Shown: one piece after another, positions 41,530-50,962 of the stretch
Layout: each line of letters starts with the position of its first letter
Numbering within the stretch: position 1 is the first letter of the stretch
Assembly (NCBI GenBank): GCA_025517465.1
Contig: JAOPKE010000004.1
Span: 262,165-326,164 of the forward strand
Direction: 5' to 3'
Origin: Halobacteria archaeon HArc-gm2
GTDB lineage: Archaea > Halobacteriota > Halobacteria > Halobacteriales > Haloarculaceae
Length of the DNA: 64,000 nucleotides
Made by a program: the position numbers and the translations under genes
The notes under the pieces: model-generated
What the model was told of the DNA's origin: nothing
The model's database searches: none
What the model saw: only the letters and a program-made list of their open reading frames with translations

Positions 41530-44115
41530 TCAGTCCGCAGCGGGCGCTTCGCCTTCGCCGTCGAGGGTCTCCTGCCACTCCTCGACCTGCTTGGCAGTGA
41601 CACCCTGGACGGTGGCGGCGACCTCGCCCGGTTCGACGTCTTTCAGGTCGTCCGGCGAGTCGACGCCGACGTCGGCGAGTTTCTCCGCAGTCGCGCCGCC
41701 GATACCCGACAGGTCCTCCAGGTCGTCGACGCGCTGGCGGGCCTGGTACTCCTCGAAGTTGCAGATGGGACAGCCCAGTTCCCACGGTCCGTCGTCGTCT
41801 GCCTCGTCGCCAGCGCCGTCTTCTGCTTCCTCGGCTACCTCGTCCTCTGTCCCGTCGCCAGCCCCGTCGCCCGCCTGGTCGTGGATCTCGATCTCCGGCA
41901 GGTCGTGCTCCTCACAGCGCTCCTCGGTGACGACGATGTCGCCGTTGCGCGGCAGCGGGAGCGAGTAGTCGCAGTCGGGGTAGCGTGTACAGCCGACGAG
42001 TCGGGAGCCAGAGCGGAGACGTTTGATCGCCAACTCGCCGTCGTGCTCCTCCCCACACTCCGGACAGACGCCGATGACCTCGTCTTCGGTGTCGTCGGCC
42101 TTCTCCGCTTCACAGCGGGGACAGCCGTGGACGAAGGTGTCCCGGCCGGCGAGCATCTTCACGTGGTTCATCTCGTGTTCCTCGCAGGTCTCCTCGATGA
42201 CGAGCGGGTCGCCCGTCGAGGGGAGCGGGAGCGTGTACTCGCACTCGGGGAAACCGTCGCAGCCGACGAAGTACGACCCCTGGCGCGACCGGCGGACGAG
42301 CAGGTCGTCGCCGCAGTCGGGACACGGACCGAGGCGCTTGTCGGCCTTGAGCGACTCCTGGAGGTGTTCACCGACCTCCTCGCGGGAGGAGGCGAGTTCC
42401 TCGAACACCGCCTCCAGCATCTCGCGGGACTCCACGGTGACGTCGTCGAGCGTCGCCTCGCCGTTGGCGATGGCGGACATGTCCGCCTCCAGCTGGGCGG
42501 TCATGTCGTCCGAGACGACGTGGTCGGCGAACTCCTCGGCCGCCTTGACGACGGCCTTGGCCAGCGTCGTCGGCCGCGGCGGGTCGTTCTCGATGTAGCC
42601 ACGGTCGTACAGCTTCTCGATGGTGTTGTGGCGGGTCGCCTTCGTCCCGAGCCCGAGTTCCTCCATCTTCTGGATGAGCCGGGACTGGCCGTAGCGCCGT
42701 GGCGGCTGGGTCTGTTTTGCCTGTAACTCGACGTCGGACATCGCGAGTTCCTCGCCCTCCTCGACGGCGGGGACGAAGTTCTCGCTCGCGCTGGAGTACG
42801 GATAGACCTCGTGGTAACCCGGTTCGATCAGGCGCTTGCCGTTGGCCTTCAGCGAGTGGTCCGCGGCTTCCGCGACCACGCGGAGGTGGGCCCACTTCGC
42901 TGGCTCGGCCACCGTCGCGAAGAAGCGGCGGACGACGAGTTCGAACACTTCCCACTCGTCCTCGCCGAGTTCGCGCGGCGCGGGAATCTCGCCGGTCGGG
43001 TGAATTGGCGGGTGGTCCGTCGTCTCGTCGTCGCCCTCCGTGGGCACGATGTCCTCTTGCTCCAGCAGCATCTCGGCGTGCTCGCCGAACGTCGAGTCGC
43101 CGACGAACTCGTCGAGCAGTTCGTCCGGCTCCAGGTCGTCCGGGTACACCGTGTTGTCCGTCCGCGGGTAGGTCATGTACCCCGCGGTGTACAGGTCCTC
43201 GGCGATGGACATCGAGCGCTGGGCAGAGTAGCCCAGCGAACTCGCCGCGGAGATGAAGGCCGTGGTGTTGAACGGCTCCGGTGGGTCGTCGGTGCGGGTC
43301 CGCCGACGGACGGCGGTGACCGTCGCGGCGTCCGTGCTCGAGATGGCCTCGTAGGCGGCCTCGGCCGCGTCCTCGTCCCAGACGCGCTCGGCCTCGGTGC
43401 CGTCGTCGTCGTAGAAGTACTGGGCCTCGAAGGATTCGGCACCCTTGGTCAGGTCGCCGTAGATCTCCCAGTAGTCCTCCGGGTCGAAGGCCTCGATCTC
43501 TCGCTCGCGGTCGACGATGAGCTTCAGCGTCGGGGACTGGACCCGGCCGACGCTGATGAAGTCGTTTCCCAGCTGGCGCGCCGAGAGGGAGAGAAAACGC
43601 GTCAGTGCGGCGCCCCAGACGAGGTCGATGATCTGGCGGGCCTCGCCCGCGGCGGCCAGGTCGAAGTCGATGTCGTCCGGGTTCGCGAAGGCGTCCCGGA
43701 CCTCGCGTTCGGTGATCGAGGAGAAGCGCACGCGCTTGACGGGGACGTCCGTCTCGTCGCGGATCAGCTCGTACGCTTCCTTCCCGATGAGTTCCCCCTC
43801 GCGGTCGTAGTCAGTCGCGATGGTGGCCTCCTCGGCCTTGCGGGCGAGAAAGCGCAGCGTCTCGACGATGTTCTCCTGGGTCGCCGACTTGACGACGTCG
43901 GCGTCGACCAGTTCCGCCGGCTCGACGTCGCGCCAGTCGGAGTACTCGGGCGGGAAGTCGACCCCGACGACGTGGCCCGAGAGCCCCATCACGCGCTTCG
44001 AGCCCCAGCGGTAGACGTTGACCCCGTTCTTGCGCTCGGCCTGCGCGCTCCCTTCGCTGAGAATCTCCGCGATCCGGCGGGCAGCGTTCTCCTTCTCGGT
44101 GATGATCAGCTCCAC
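41530..44115 (-). CDS. topA: DNA topoisomerase I, type IA
   Basis: An 861-residue protein. The Toprim domain is N-terminal (ITEKENAARRIAEIL, Glu; ATDYDREGELIG, the DxD pair). The catalytic Tyr is in AGYMTYPRTDNT near residue 318. Three or four C-terminal zinc ribbons (CPDCG...CDGFPEC; CPRC...CPECG; CTRYPDC) and a helix-hairpin-helix ending (LSGIGGATAEKLADVGV) follow. It relaxes negative supercoils through a 5'-phosphotyrosine. The acidic Ala/Gly insert before the last ribbon is a haloarchaeal expansion. Start and length fit the family. Confidence 0.96.
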   Translation of the reverse strand: MELIITEKENAARRIAEILSEGSAQAERKNGVNVYRWGSKRVMGLSGHVVGVDFPPEYSDWRDVEPAELVDADVVKSATQENIVETLRFLARKAEEATIATDYDREGELIGKEAYELIRDETDVPVKRVRFSSITEREVRDAFANPDDIDFDLAAAGEARQIIDLVWGAALTRFLSLSARQLGNDFISVGRVQSPTLKLIVDREREIEAFDPEDYWEIYGDLTKGAESFEAQYFYDDDGTEAERVWDEDAAEAAYEAISSTDAATVTAVRRRTRTDDPPEPFNTTAFISAASSLGYSAQRSMSIAEDLYTAGYMTYPRTDNTVYPDDLEPDELLDEFVGDSTFGEHAEMLLEQEDIVPTEGDDETTDHPPIHPTGEIPAPRELGEDEWEVFELVVRRFFATVAEPAKWAHLRVVAEAADHSLKANGKRLIEPGYHEVYPYSSASENFVPAVEEGEELAMSDVELQAKQTQPPRRYGQSRLIQKMEELGLGTKATRHNTIEKLYDRGYIENDPPRPTTLAKAVVKAAEEFADHVVSDDMTAQLEADMSAIANGEATLDDVTVESREMLEAVFEELASSREEVGEHLQESLKADKRLGPCPDCGDDLLVRRSRQGSYFVGCDGFPECEYTLPLPSTGDPLVIEETCEEHEMNHVKMLAGRDTFVHGCPRCEAEKADDTEDEVIGVCPECGEEHDGELAIKRLRSGSRLVGCTRYPDCDYSLPLPRNGDIVVTEERCEEHDLPEIEIHDQAGDGAGDGTEDEVAEEAEDGAGDEADDDGPWELGCPICNFEEYQARQRVDDLEDLSGIGGATAEKLADVGVDSPDDLKDVEPGEVAATVQGVTAKQVEEWQETLDGEGEAPAAD

Positions 44116-44338
44116 GAGACATCACCAGATTGCTCGCTCATTACAGGGTGATAGGGCGAGGTGCATGCAAAAGTGTTTCGTCCGAAATCGGCAGATAGCG
44201 CGTGTGTGCGGGCAGTTGGGCGGGCGCGGGCGTCCGCGCACGGCGCGTGTTCGTTCCCGCGCTCGCACACGTGCGCGGAGGTGTCCGTTCCCGGCGCGTA
44301 TCGACGCGCTCTTGGCCCCGCTCGTCCGCGTTTCGGAC

Positions 44339-44839
44339 ATGAACGACCGGTACGTCCGCGCGGCGCGGGCCGCCGTCGCCGCCCTCGTGTTCGTCACCGC
44401 GGCCTACCACCTCTGGTGGGGGTTCCCGCGGAGTCTCATCTACGGAACCGCCCTCCTCGACCTGGCCTCGCGCGGCCTGCCGCCGGACCCCCGACCGTTC
44501 CTCTTCGTCGCCTTCGCGCTCGCGCTCCTGTCGGGGCCCTACCTCGTCATCCACGACAAACTCTCGCTCCGCCGGGCCTACCAGCTCGGCCTGGCGTTGA
44601 TGGTGCTCTCCTTTCTCGGCTGGGTGTTCTGGCACGAGACGGGCCACGGCGCCTTCCTGACAGGGGCACCCGCCCCCGGCGCCGGCGGCGGCCACTCCCA
44701 CGGCGGGGGCGTCCTCGGGACCATCGCCGAACACTACGTCGTCGAACCGGTCGAGGGGGTCATCAAGAGCGTCGAACTGCTCGCGGCGGCGCTGTTCGCG
44801 TTCCTCCTGCGGTTCGATTCCGACGCCGACACGGAGTAG
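44339..44839 (+). CDS. Four-helix membrane protein of unknown function
   Basis: A 166-residue protein. Helices are at about residues 8-24 (AAVAALVFVTAAYHLWW), 50-68, 78-96 and 140-158. A His-rich loop, GAGGGHSHGGG, lies between the last two and could bind metal. I do not recognise a characterised family. It sits 223 bases from topA in divergent orientation; that gap is GC-rich with no clear element. It is followed by the rhodanese lipoprotein. Confidence 0.65.
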   Translation: MNDRYVRAARAAVAALVFVTAAYHLWWGFPRSLIYGTALLDLASRGLPPDPRPFLFVAFALALLSGPYLVIHDKLSLRRAYQLGLALMVLSFLGWVFWHETGHGAFLTGAPAPGAGGGHSHGGGVLGTIAEHYVVEPVEGVIKSVELLAAALFAFLLRFDSDADTE

Positions 44840-44901
44840 TGGCGCGCCCGGCGACCGCTCCCGACGACTTTATCATTCCTTTCGACTAACGTTTCGGCAA
44901 T

Positions 44902-45627
44902 ATGAATCGGCGAACTCTCCTGGCGTCGTCCGCGGCGCTGGCAGGCGGTCTCGCGGGGTGTCTCGGCGGTGGATCGGGCGATAGTTCGGGCTCGGGGACG
45001 GAGTCTGAGTACCAGACGCTGGATGTCGGCGGTGAGCAGGTCCCGCTGGTTCCCGTCGACGAATCCCACACGTGGCACCAGGAGACCGACACGAAGTTCG
45101 TGGACGCCCGCGGCCAGCGGCAGTACGACGAGGCGCACATCACAGACGCGGTCCTGAGTTCTGCACGTCGCGTCGAGGACTGGTCGAAATCACGGCAAGA
45201 CGACCCGACAGACGAGTGGTCCCAGGACCAGCGTATCGTCTGTTACTGCCGGTGCCCGCACCACCTCTCGTCGCTCCGGGCCGGCGAGTTGATCTCCGAG
45301 GGGTACGAGGACGTCTACGCCATCGACGAGGGATTCGGCGCCTGGATGGACAACGGCTATCCGACCACCGGCAGCGGGTCGAACGCCAGCTTCGAAATCC
45401 GCGGCCAGTCGGACCCCGCGGACGCCGGCGAGTACGCCTGGGCCAGCCACGAGGCCAGCGACCAGCAGGAGGCCGTCCCCATCGCCGACGACGGCAGCTA
45501 CCAGATGACGCTGCACTTCAGCGGTCTCTCTTCGACGTCGCCCATCGACCTGCGAACGCCGAGCTACGAACTGACGGCGCCGCTGTCGGATCTCACCGAG
45601 GGCGTCGTCGACGGGTCTCTGGAATAG
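44902..45627 (+). CDS. Rhodanese-domain lipoprotein
   Basis: A 241-residue protein. The signal MNRRTLLASSAALAGGLAGC ends in a lipobox Cys, and the double Arg suggests Tat export followed by lipid anchoring, common in haloarchaea. A rhodanese-like domain follows: FVDARGQRQYDEAHITDAV, VCYCRCPHHLSSLRAGEL with active-loop Cys, and VYAIDEGFGAWMDNGYP. Rhodaneses transfer sulfane sulfur. The C-terminal 80 residues look like a beta-rich domain. It acts outside the membrane; the sulfur acceptor is unknown. Confidence 0.87.
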   Translation: MNRRTLLASSAALAGGLAGCLGGGSGDSSGSGTESEYQTLDVGGEQVPLVPVDESHTWHQETDTKFVDARGQRQYDEAHITDAVLSSARRVEDWSKSRQDDPTDEWSQDQRIVCYCRCPHHLSSLRAGELISEGYEDVYAIDEGFGAWMDNGYPTTGSGSNASFEIRGQSDPADAGEYAWASHEASDQQEAVPIADDGSYQMTLHFSGLSSTSPIDLRTPSYELTAPLSDLTEGVVDGSLE

Positions 45628-45666
45628 GTCTCCGACGCTACGATTCTACTCCGACTCGTCCACGTA

Positions 45667-45963
45667 CTAGAGCAGGTCCCACTCCATCTGGGCCAGGTCC
45701 TCGGCGGCCGGGTTGTCCCGGTTGATCGCGTACATCTGGCTGTTGCCCACGCGACGCGTCTCCTCGATCATCTCGTAGTCGAGCAGGTCGTCGAGGTGGT
45801 CGTAGAACGTGCTCCGGTCGATACCCGCGAGGCGGGCGATCTCGGTCGCGTTGATATCGCGGTCGTTTTCGCTCAGCAGCGCGGTCAGTATCTTCACCTT
45901 GGCGTGGGGTCCAAGGACATCTGTCAATACGGTGTCTTCGACGGCGGATTCGGTCTTGCTCAT
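45667..45963 (-). CDS. Small winged-helix regulator
   Basis: A 98-residue protein with one winged-helix domain: VLGPHAKVKILTALLSEN, NATEIARLAGIDRSTFYDHLDDLLDYEMI, and the wing RRVGNSQMYAINRDNP. It is a recognised haloarchaeal small HTH type without a sensor domain. It lies 27 bases downstream of gatB on the same strand, so it may be transcribed with it, and is convergent with the rhodanese gene. The start at 45963 (MSKTES) is preferred over 45975. Confidence 0.8.
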   Translation of the reverse strand: MSKTESAVEDTVLTDVLGPHAKVKILTALLSENDRDINATEIARLAGIDRSTFYDHLDDLLDYEMIEETRRVGNSQMYAINRDNPAAEDLAQMEWDLL

Positions 45964-45990
45964 GGAAATACTCACTCCTGTGAGATTGGT

Positions 45991-47508
45991 TTACTCTTCC
46001 AGCTCCTCCCGCAGCAGCCCGTTCACTTCACCGGGGTCGGCACTTCCACCGGTCTTCTGCATGACCTGGCCGACCAGGAAGTTGATGGCGCCGTCGTCGC
46101 CGTCGTGGAAGTCTTGGACGGCGTCGGGGTTTTCGTCGATGGCGTCTTCGACGGCCACCTGTATCTCGTCGCCGCTGGTCTTGCCGAGGTCCTCGGCCTC
46201 GACGATGCTGTCCGGGTCGTCGCCGTCGTCGAGCATCCCGCGGAGGACGGTCTCCCTGGCGTTCTTGGCGGTGATCTCGTCCTCGGCGACGAGTTCGACG
46301 AGGCGGGTCACCTCGTCGAAGCGGTCCTCGACGTCGGTGATCTGCATGTCGCGGTAGTTGAGTTCACCCAGCAGTTCGTCGGCGACCCAGGTGGCCGCGA
46401 GGTCGGCGTCGAAGCGCTCGGCGACGCTCTCGAAGAAGTCCGCGACCTGCTTGGTGCTCGTGAGCTTCGAGGCCGCCTCGTCGCTCAGGCCGTACTCCGA
46501 GACGAAGCGCTCGCGACGGGCGTCGGGGAGTTCCGGGATGGCGATCTCTTCCTTCCAGTGGCTCACGCGGAGCGGCGGGAGGTCGGCCTCGCGGAAGTAG
46601 CGGTAGTCCTTCTCCTCTTCCTTCGAGCGCATCCCGACGGTGTTGCCGTGGGTCTCGTTGAAGTGGCGGGTCTCCTGTTCGACCTCGCGTCCGGACTGGA
46701 CGAGTTTCTTCTGGCGGGAGGCCTCGAAGGCCAGGGCCTGCTCGGCGCCCCTGTGGCTGGAGATGTTCTTGACCTCGGTCCGGTTGGCGTCTTCGAGGAC
46801 CGACTCGTCGATGCTCCCGTCCTCACCGACGTCGTCCGCGTCGACCAGCGAGAGGTTCGCGTCGATGCGGAGGCTGCCGTCCCGCGTCGCGTCGAAGACG
46901 CCGAGGTACTCGAGAACCTCCTCCAGCTTTTCGAGGAACGCCCGAACCTCACCGGGCGCCCGGAAGTCGGGCTGGGTGACGATCTCCATCAGCGGCGTGC
47001 CCGCGCGATTGTAGTCGATGAGCGTGTAGTCCGCGCGGTCGATGCCCGTCGTTCGGGATTCGAGCGGTCCGCTGCCGTCGCGGACGTGCTTGATCGAACC
47101 GGGGTCCTCTTCGAGGTGCGCCCGGCGGATGTCGACCGCCCGGCGCTCGCCCTCGTGGGAGAACTCAAGCGTGCCGTCCTGGCAGATGGGGGCGTCGTAC
47201 TGGGTGATCTGGAAGTTCTTCGGCAGGTCGGGGTAGTAGTAGTTCTTCCGGTGGAAGGTGGTCTCCTCGGGGACGTCGGCGTCGATGGCCTTGCCGACCT
47301 TCACCGCCGACTCCACGGCGGCCTCGTTGACGACGGGGAGCGCGCCGGGGAGTCCGAGACACACGGGGCAGGTGTGCGTGTTGGGTTCGTCGTCGCCCAC
47401 GTCGGTCGAACAGCCGCAGAAGATCTTCGTCTCGGTCTCGAGCTGGACGTGGACCTCGAGCCCGATGACGGTCGCGAGTTCGCGCGACTCCGTGGCCTGA
47501 GCAGTCAT
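45991..47508 (-). CDS. gatB: Asp-tRNA(Asn)/Glu-tRNA(Gln) amidotransferase subunit GatB
   Basis: A 505-residue GatB. The kinase-like cradle domain begins GLEVHVQLETETKIFCGC. Zinc ligands include CGC and CPVCLGLPGALP, and ADYTLIDYNRAGTPLMEIV and HRGAEQALAFEASRQ follow. The C-terminal YqeY-like tail domain ends near KTGGSADPGEVNGLL. GatB activates the side-chain carboxylate of mis-charged tRNA for amidation. gatA and gatC are not adjacent. With the non-discriminating AspRS it implies tRNA-dependent Asn synthesis. Confidence 0.96.
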   Translation of the reverse strand: MTAQATESRELATVIGLEVHVQLETETKIFCGCSTDVGDDEPNTHTCPVCLGLPGALPVVNEAAVESAVKVGKAIDADVPEETTFHRKNYYYPDLPKNFQITQYDAPICQDGTLEFSHEGERRAVDIRRAHLEEDPGSIKHVRDGSGPLESRTTGIDRADYTLIDYNRAGTPLMEIVTQPDFRAPGEVRAFLEKLEEVLEYLGVFDATRDGSLRIDANLSLVDADDVGEDGSIDESVLEDANRTEVKNISSHRGAEQALAFEASRQKKLVQSGREVEQETRHFNETHGNTVGMRSKEEEKDYRYFREADLPPLRVSHWKEEIAIPELPDARRERFVSEYGLSDEAASKLTSTKQVADFFESVAERFDADLAATWVADELLGELNYRDMQITDVEDRFDEVTRLVELVAEDEITAKNARETVLRGMLDDGDDPDSIVEAEDLGKTSGDEIQVAVEDAIDENPDAVQDFHDGDDGAINFLVGQVMQKTGGSADPGEVNGLLREELEE

Positions 47509-47638
47509 TGTCCGGGATTCGACGCCGTTCGGCTAAAGGCTAACGAAGGGGTTCGTTCCGCTCGTCGACGTGCATGCCCCGGGCTAAGCGATTAGGGGGT
47601 AACGTTTTGAGTGGTGGCCGAGGTCTTTCGGACCTAAA

Positions 47639-48523
47639 ATGGAAGGTACCTGGGGGTCGACTGGGTCAGCGACGCGTCGAAACGTACTGAAGGGGATCGG
47701 GGCCGCGACTGCCGCGGCGCTCGCCGGCGGTGCGGTGCCCGCGAGCGGGGCGGCGGAGACGAGCGGCGATGCCGTCGTTCTGGGCGACTTCGAGTCGGAC
47801 CTGGACGGCTGGCGAGGCGTCGGCGAGACGACGCTCGACCGGGTCGCGAAATCGGATCGACCGGTCGCTGTCACGAGCGGCGAACACGCGCTGGCGGCGA
47901 CGACGGACCGAACAGGGGGTCAGATCGAGAACGAGGAACGCGTCAGGAACGCCGACCTCGTCGCGGCTCCCTCGCTGTTCGCGACGGTCACGCCCGGCCG
48001 GATTCCCGAAGGGGACGTCGCCGTCTCGGTGCGATTTCGATTGCACTACGCAGACGACGGGCTCTTCGGCGAGGACACTGCCGTCGTCGAATCGGACGCA
48101 CAGACCGTCCGGCCGCACGCGCCCGCAGTCGTCTCGTGGGACCTGCGCGGCCTGGCAGAGACGACCCGCGCCGACGCGACGAAACTGGAGATCGGCTGGT
48201 CTCCGGCCACGGACTCCGTGTCGGGCTCGCTGGACAGTGACGCCGGCGAAGCGTGGACGACCGTCGTCGACGACGTCTACCTTGGTGACGACGGCGACCG
48301 GATCCGGCGCGTGCGACTGGGCGAGCACTTCGAACGCCTCCAGTTCGCCCTCGGGGCCTACCGCTCGACGGAGGTCCACTTCCGGACGGAGCACCTGGAA
48401 TCCGGCGAATTCGTCTTCGAGGGCGGCGAGTCGGTGCCCTACACCGTCGAGACGCTGACCGACGACGGGGTGGAGTTCGTGCTGGACGGCGTCGAGTACC
48501 TGTTCGGAGGTGAGTGGCTGTGA
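47639..48523 (+). CDS. Tat-exported protein of unknown function
   Basis: This 294-residue protein has a Tat signal (ATRRNVLKGIGAATAAALAGG, RR about residue 13). After it, DFESDLDGWRGVGET reads like the start of a carbohydrate-binding jelly roll, with DDVYLGDDGDRIRRVRLGEHF closing that domain. The last 60 residues form a second small beta domain (VHFRTEHLESGEFVFEGG). No catalytic motif is seen. It overlaps the next gene by 4 bases, suggesting the two products work together outside the cell. Confidence 0.6.
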   Translation: MEGTWGSTGSATRRNVLKGIGAATAAALAGGAVPASGAAETSGDAVVLGDFESDLDGWRGVGETTLDRVAKSDRPVAVTSGEHALAATTDRTGGQIENEERVRNADLVAAPSLFATVTPGRIPEGDVAVSVRFRLHYADDGLFGEDTAVVESDAQTVRPHAPAVVSWDLRGLAETTRADATKLEIGWSPATDSVSGSLDSDAGEAWTTVVDDVYLGDDGDRIRRVRLGEHFERLQFALGAYRSTEVHFRTEHLESGEFVFEGGESVPYTVETLTDDGVEFVLDGVEYLFGGEWL

Positions 48524-49689
48524 GTGACGAGACGGTGACCGGGTCGGCGACGACGCTCTCGTTGATCCCCGGCGGTAGCGAACACAGCGCCGCGGGTGGC
48601 GACGACCTCGACAGCGCGATGCCGGATTACTGGGGGAAAGGCCTCGACGCGTGGTTCCTCGGGGACCAGCGCGAGTCCCTGCCGACGGACCTCGACGACG
48701 CGCTGGCGGCCAGGAAGACGTTCCCCGAGTACCCGGGCGAGGAGTTCCATGCCTACCGACTGAAGAACCACCTCCAGGTGCGCCTCCCGTCGAGCGACGG
48801 GAGGCAGATCGACAACTGGGACGCGGTGACGGTGACCCTCGACGAGCACGAACCGGTCTGGGTCTGCGTCGAAGGGGAGACCGACCACGGCGAGGACAAC
48901 GCGATGCGGACCCTGATCGAGGACCCCCCGAGCGAGTTCTGGGACTGGTTCGACGGGCGCGAGAAGGCCAGGGCACACCGCATTCGCTACGACGACGATA
49001 TCGTCGAGCGAGGGGACGGCGACGGCGACGGCCACGGCCACGAACCCAGGTCCGAGGACGTGAATCGCGTCGCAGTGGACGGGCCGGACGGCGAGACGGT
49101 CGAGGGCGTCCGCGTCTCGGCCATCGTCGGCGGCCAGGACACCTACGTCCGGAAGCTCAACGAACTGTTCTACCGGGACCCGGTCCGGTTCCAGGTGGAG
49201 TTCCCGGACAACGGGCCGGAGGACGTCCCGTCGTACATTCGGACGCCGCCGACGGTGTACACGTTCCTGGACCTGATCGTGCTGGCCGACGGCACGACGC
49301 TGGCCCGCACGTGGGACGCCAGCCCGTACCCGCTCCACGTCTTCTACGTCAACGGGACCCAGCCCGAAGGCGGGATGACGAACGGACTGGAGCGAGGGAC
49401 TGACGAGCGTCTCGACGGAAGCGTCGAGGACGGCAACTGGCTCCGGAACCAGGAGATGAACCGGGAGCGGTTCGTCCCGTGGGCGACGCAGGCGTACCTG
49501 CCGACCGGGACGGAGCCGTTCTCGCCCCACTCGCCGCTGGCCTACGAGGCGAACTGGGACGCTGACGTGCCGGGATTGACGCCGCAGGACCATCCCGTCA
49601 TGGTCGACGGAACGGACGGATCGACGGTGACGAGCGACGGCGTTCGCGAGCAGTGCGACGACCCGTTGTTCCCGTGGACGGACGCGTAG
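48520..49689 (+). CDS. Unknown protein coupled to the Tat-exported protein
   Basis: The protein has 389 residues, from a GTG at 48520 (another GTG at 48514 is possible). I do not recognise it. Visible blocks are DYWGKGLDAWFLGDQRE, VWVCVEGETDHGEDNAM, a Gly/Asp/His-rich linker, VEGVRVSAIVGGQDTYVRKL and TLARTWDASPYPLHVFYVNG. No signal peptide or membrane helix is evident. The W/P/Y content and beta rhythm suggest an extracellular or surface domain. The coupled start suggests interaction with the upstream product. Confidence 0.55.
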   Translation: MSDETVTGSATTLSLIPGGSEHSAAGGDDLDSAMPDYWGKGLDAWFLGDQRESLPTDLDDALAARKTFPEYPGEEFHAYRLKNHLQVRLPSSDGRQIDNWDAVTVTLDEHEPVWVCVEGETDHGEDNAMRTLIEDPPSEFWDWFDGREKARAHRIRYDDDIVERGDGDGDGHGHEPRSEDVNRVAVDGPDGETVEGVRVSAIVGGQDTYVRKLNELFYRDPVRFQVEFPDNGPEDVPSYIRTPPTVYTFLDLIVLADGTTLARTWDASPYPLHVFYVNGTQPEGGMTNGLERGTDERLDGSVEDGNWLRNQEMNRERFVPWATQAYLPTGTEPFSPHSPLAYEANWDADVPGLTPQDHPVMVDGTDGSTVTSDGVREQCDDPLFPWTDA

Positions 49690-49761
49690 CCGTCGCGTGT
49701 CGCTATCAGCGATGGGAATCGCCCCGCATCGTATTTAGCACGCCGCCCGAACGAGGAGGCA

Positions 49762-50517
49762 ATGGGACTCGCCGACATCATCGCAGACGTCGACTCCGGT
49801 GAGAAGACGCTCACGATACGGAATCGGGACGAACCGGAGCCGCTCGTTCGAATGCTCAGGCGGATGGTCGACGCACCGGACGTGCGGATTCGAGAGGACG
49901 AACCCGCCGAGGGAAGCCCCGGCAACCTCGTCATCCTCGAAGGAGACGAAGAGGGAGCGGCGCAACTCGCCATCTCGTCTATCGCCGACGTGGGAAACAG
50001 CGTCCTGATGGTCAACTCCGACCTCTACGTCACCGGGACGCGGTCCATCGACGAAGTCGACACGCCGGACGTCCTCGCGGGTCTGGACGAGACGACGTTC
50101 ACCGTCGCGGGCAAGCAGAAGATGCTACTGATCGAGATCTCGCGCCACGTCGAGGCCCTGGCGTACCGGTCCGGCGGGAGCACGTTACACACCGGTTTTC
50201 AGCACCTCGCTCGCATCGAGGACGAACGCGGGACGAAGTCGGTGTACGAGCGCCTCGTCGACGCCGGCATCGGCGTCCACGTGTACGGGTCGCCGGACGG
50301 CCTGCCGTCACTGCCCGACGAACTCACGGTCCACGCGGACGATAGCGAGGAGATTCGCACCTCGTGGTTCGTCGTCAACACCGATTGCCCCGACGAGTTC
50401 AAGGGCGCCCTGCTCGCGACGGAAGTCGGGCCGAACGAGTGGACGGGCGTGTGGACCTTCGACCCTGCGGTCGTCGACCGCACCGCCGCGTATCTCGACG
50501 AGGCGTACGGAGGATAA
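49762..50517 (+). CDS. DICT sensory domain protein
   Basis: A 251-residue protein matching haloarchaeal DICT-domain proteins. The N-terminal GLADIIADVDSGEKTLTI is followed by a VLAGLDETTFTV segment, EISRHVEALAYRSGGSTLHTGFQ and SPDGLPSLPDEL, with a C-terminal domain (TSWFVVNTDCPDEFKGALLA). DICT domains are associated with signal transduction, possibly light or redox sensing. No output domain is attached. It is a single gene with 101 bases to the next. Confidence 0.82.
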   Translation: MGLADIIADVDSGEKTLTIRNRDEPEPLVRMLRRMVDAPDVRIREDEPAEGSPGNLVILEGDEEGAAQLAISSIADVGNSVLMVNSDLYVTGTRSIDEVDTPDVLAGLDETTFTVAGKQKMLLIEISRHVEALAYRSGGSTLHTGFQHLARIEDERGTKSVYERLVDAGIGVHVYGSPDGLPSLPDELTVHADDSEEIRTSWFVVNTDCPDEFKGALLATEVGPNEWTGVWTFDPAVVDRTAAYLDEAYGG

Positions 50518-50618
50518 TCGCCACATTCCGACCGGATTCGTCGAAGCAGACAGGTCGGGGAGTTGTCAATCTCGCTGTCAATGTCTGACGGAGGTTTAAG
50601 GGCTCTCAGTCGCGCTGT

Positions 50619-50939
50619 ATGTCCATGTGCGGTAACCGTGTCGAGGAACTCGAATCGCGCGTGAAGGAACTCGAAGCGTCCGTCGAAGGGCTCACCGACG
50701 AACTCGTCGAGTGCAAGGTCCGCCTCCGCGAACTGGAAAACGCCGTCGACACCGATATCGGACTCAGCAACGAGAACGCCGGGTCCTCGGGCGATTCGAC
50801 GTCGAACAGTGCGCAAACTGACACCACGCCGGCAGCGGAGCAGGGGGCAGCCGACACACATAAAGCCGAGGACGCCACAACTGAGGACAACCGGGAGGAA
50901 AGCGAGGCCGACTCCGGCTCCGACATCATCGTCGCGTAG
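50619..50939 (+). CDS. Small coiled-coil protein upstream of smc
   Basis: This 106-residue protein has a heptad-like N-terminus (NRVEELESRVKELEASVEGLTDELVECKVRLRELE split over residues 6-40) and a disordered Ser/Asp/Glu-rich tail. A Cys sits at residue 4. It lies 23 bases before smc on the same strand; a similar small gene precedes smc in other haloarchaea (DUF7518-type). It may be an accessory of the Smc-ScpA complex, inferred from position only. ATG at 50625 is an alternative start. Confidence 0.7.
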   Translation: MSMCGNRVEELESRVKELEASVEGLTDELVECKVRLRELENAVDTDIGLSNENAGSSGDSTSNSAQTDTTPAAEQGAADTHKAEDATTEDNREESEADSGSDIIVA

Positions 50940-50962
50940 GCCGGACGGCCACGAGCGACCCA

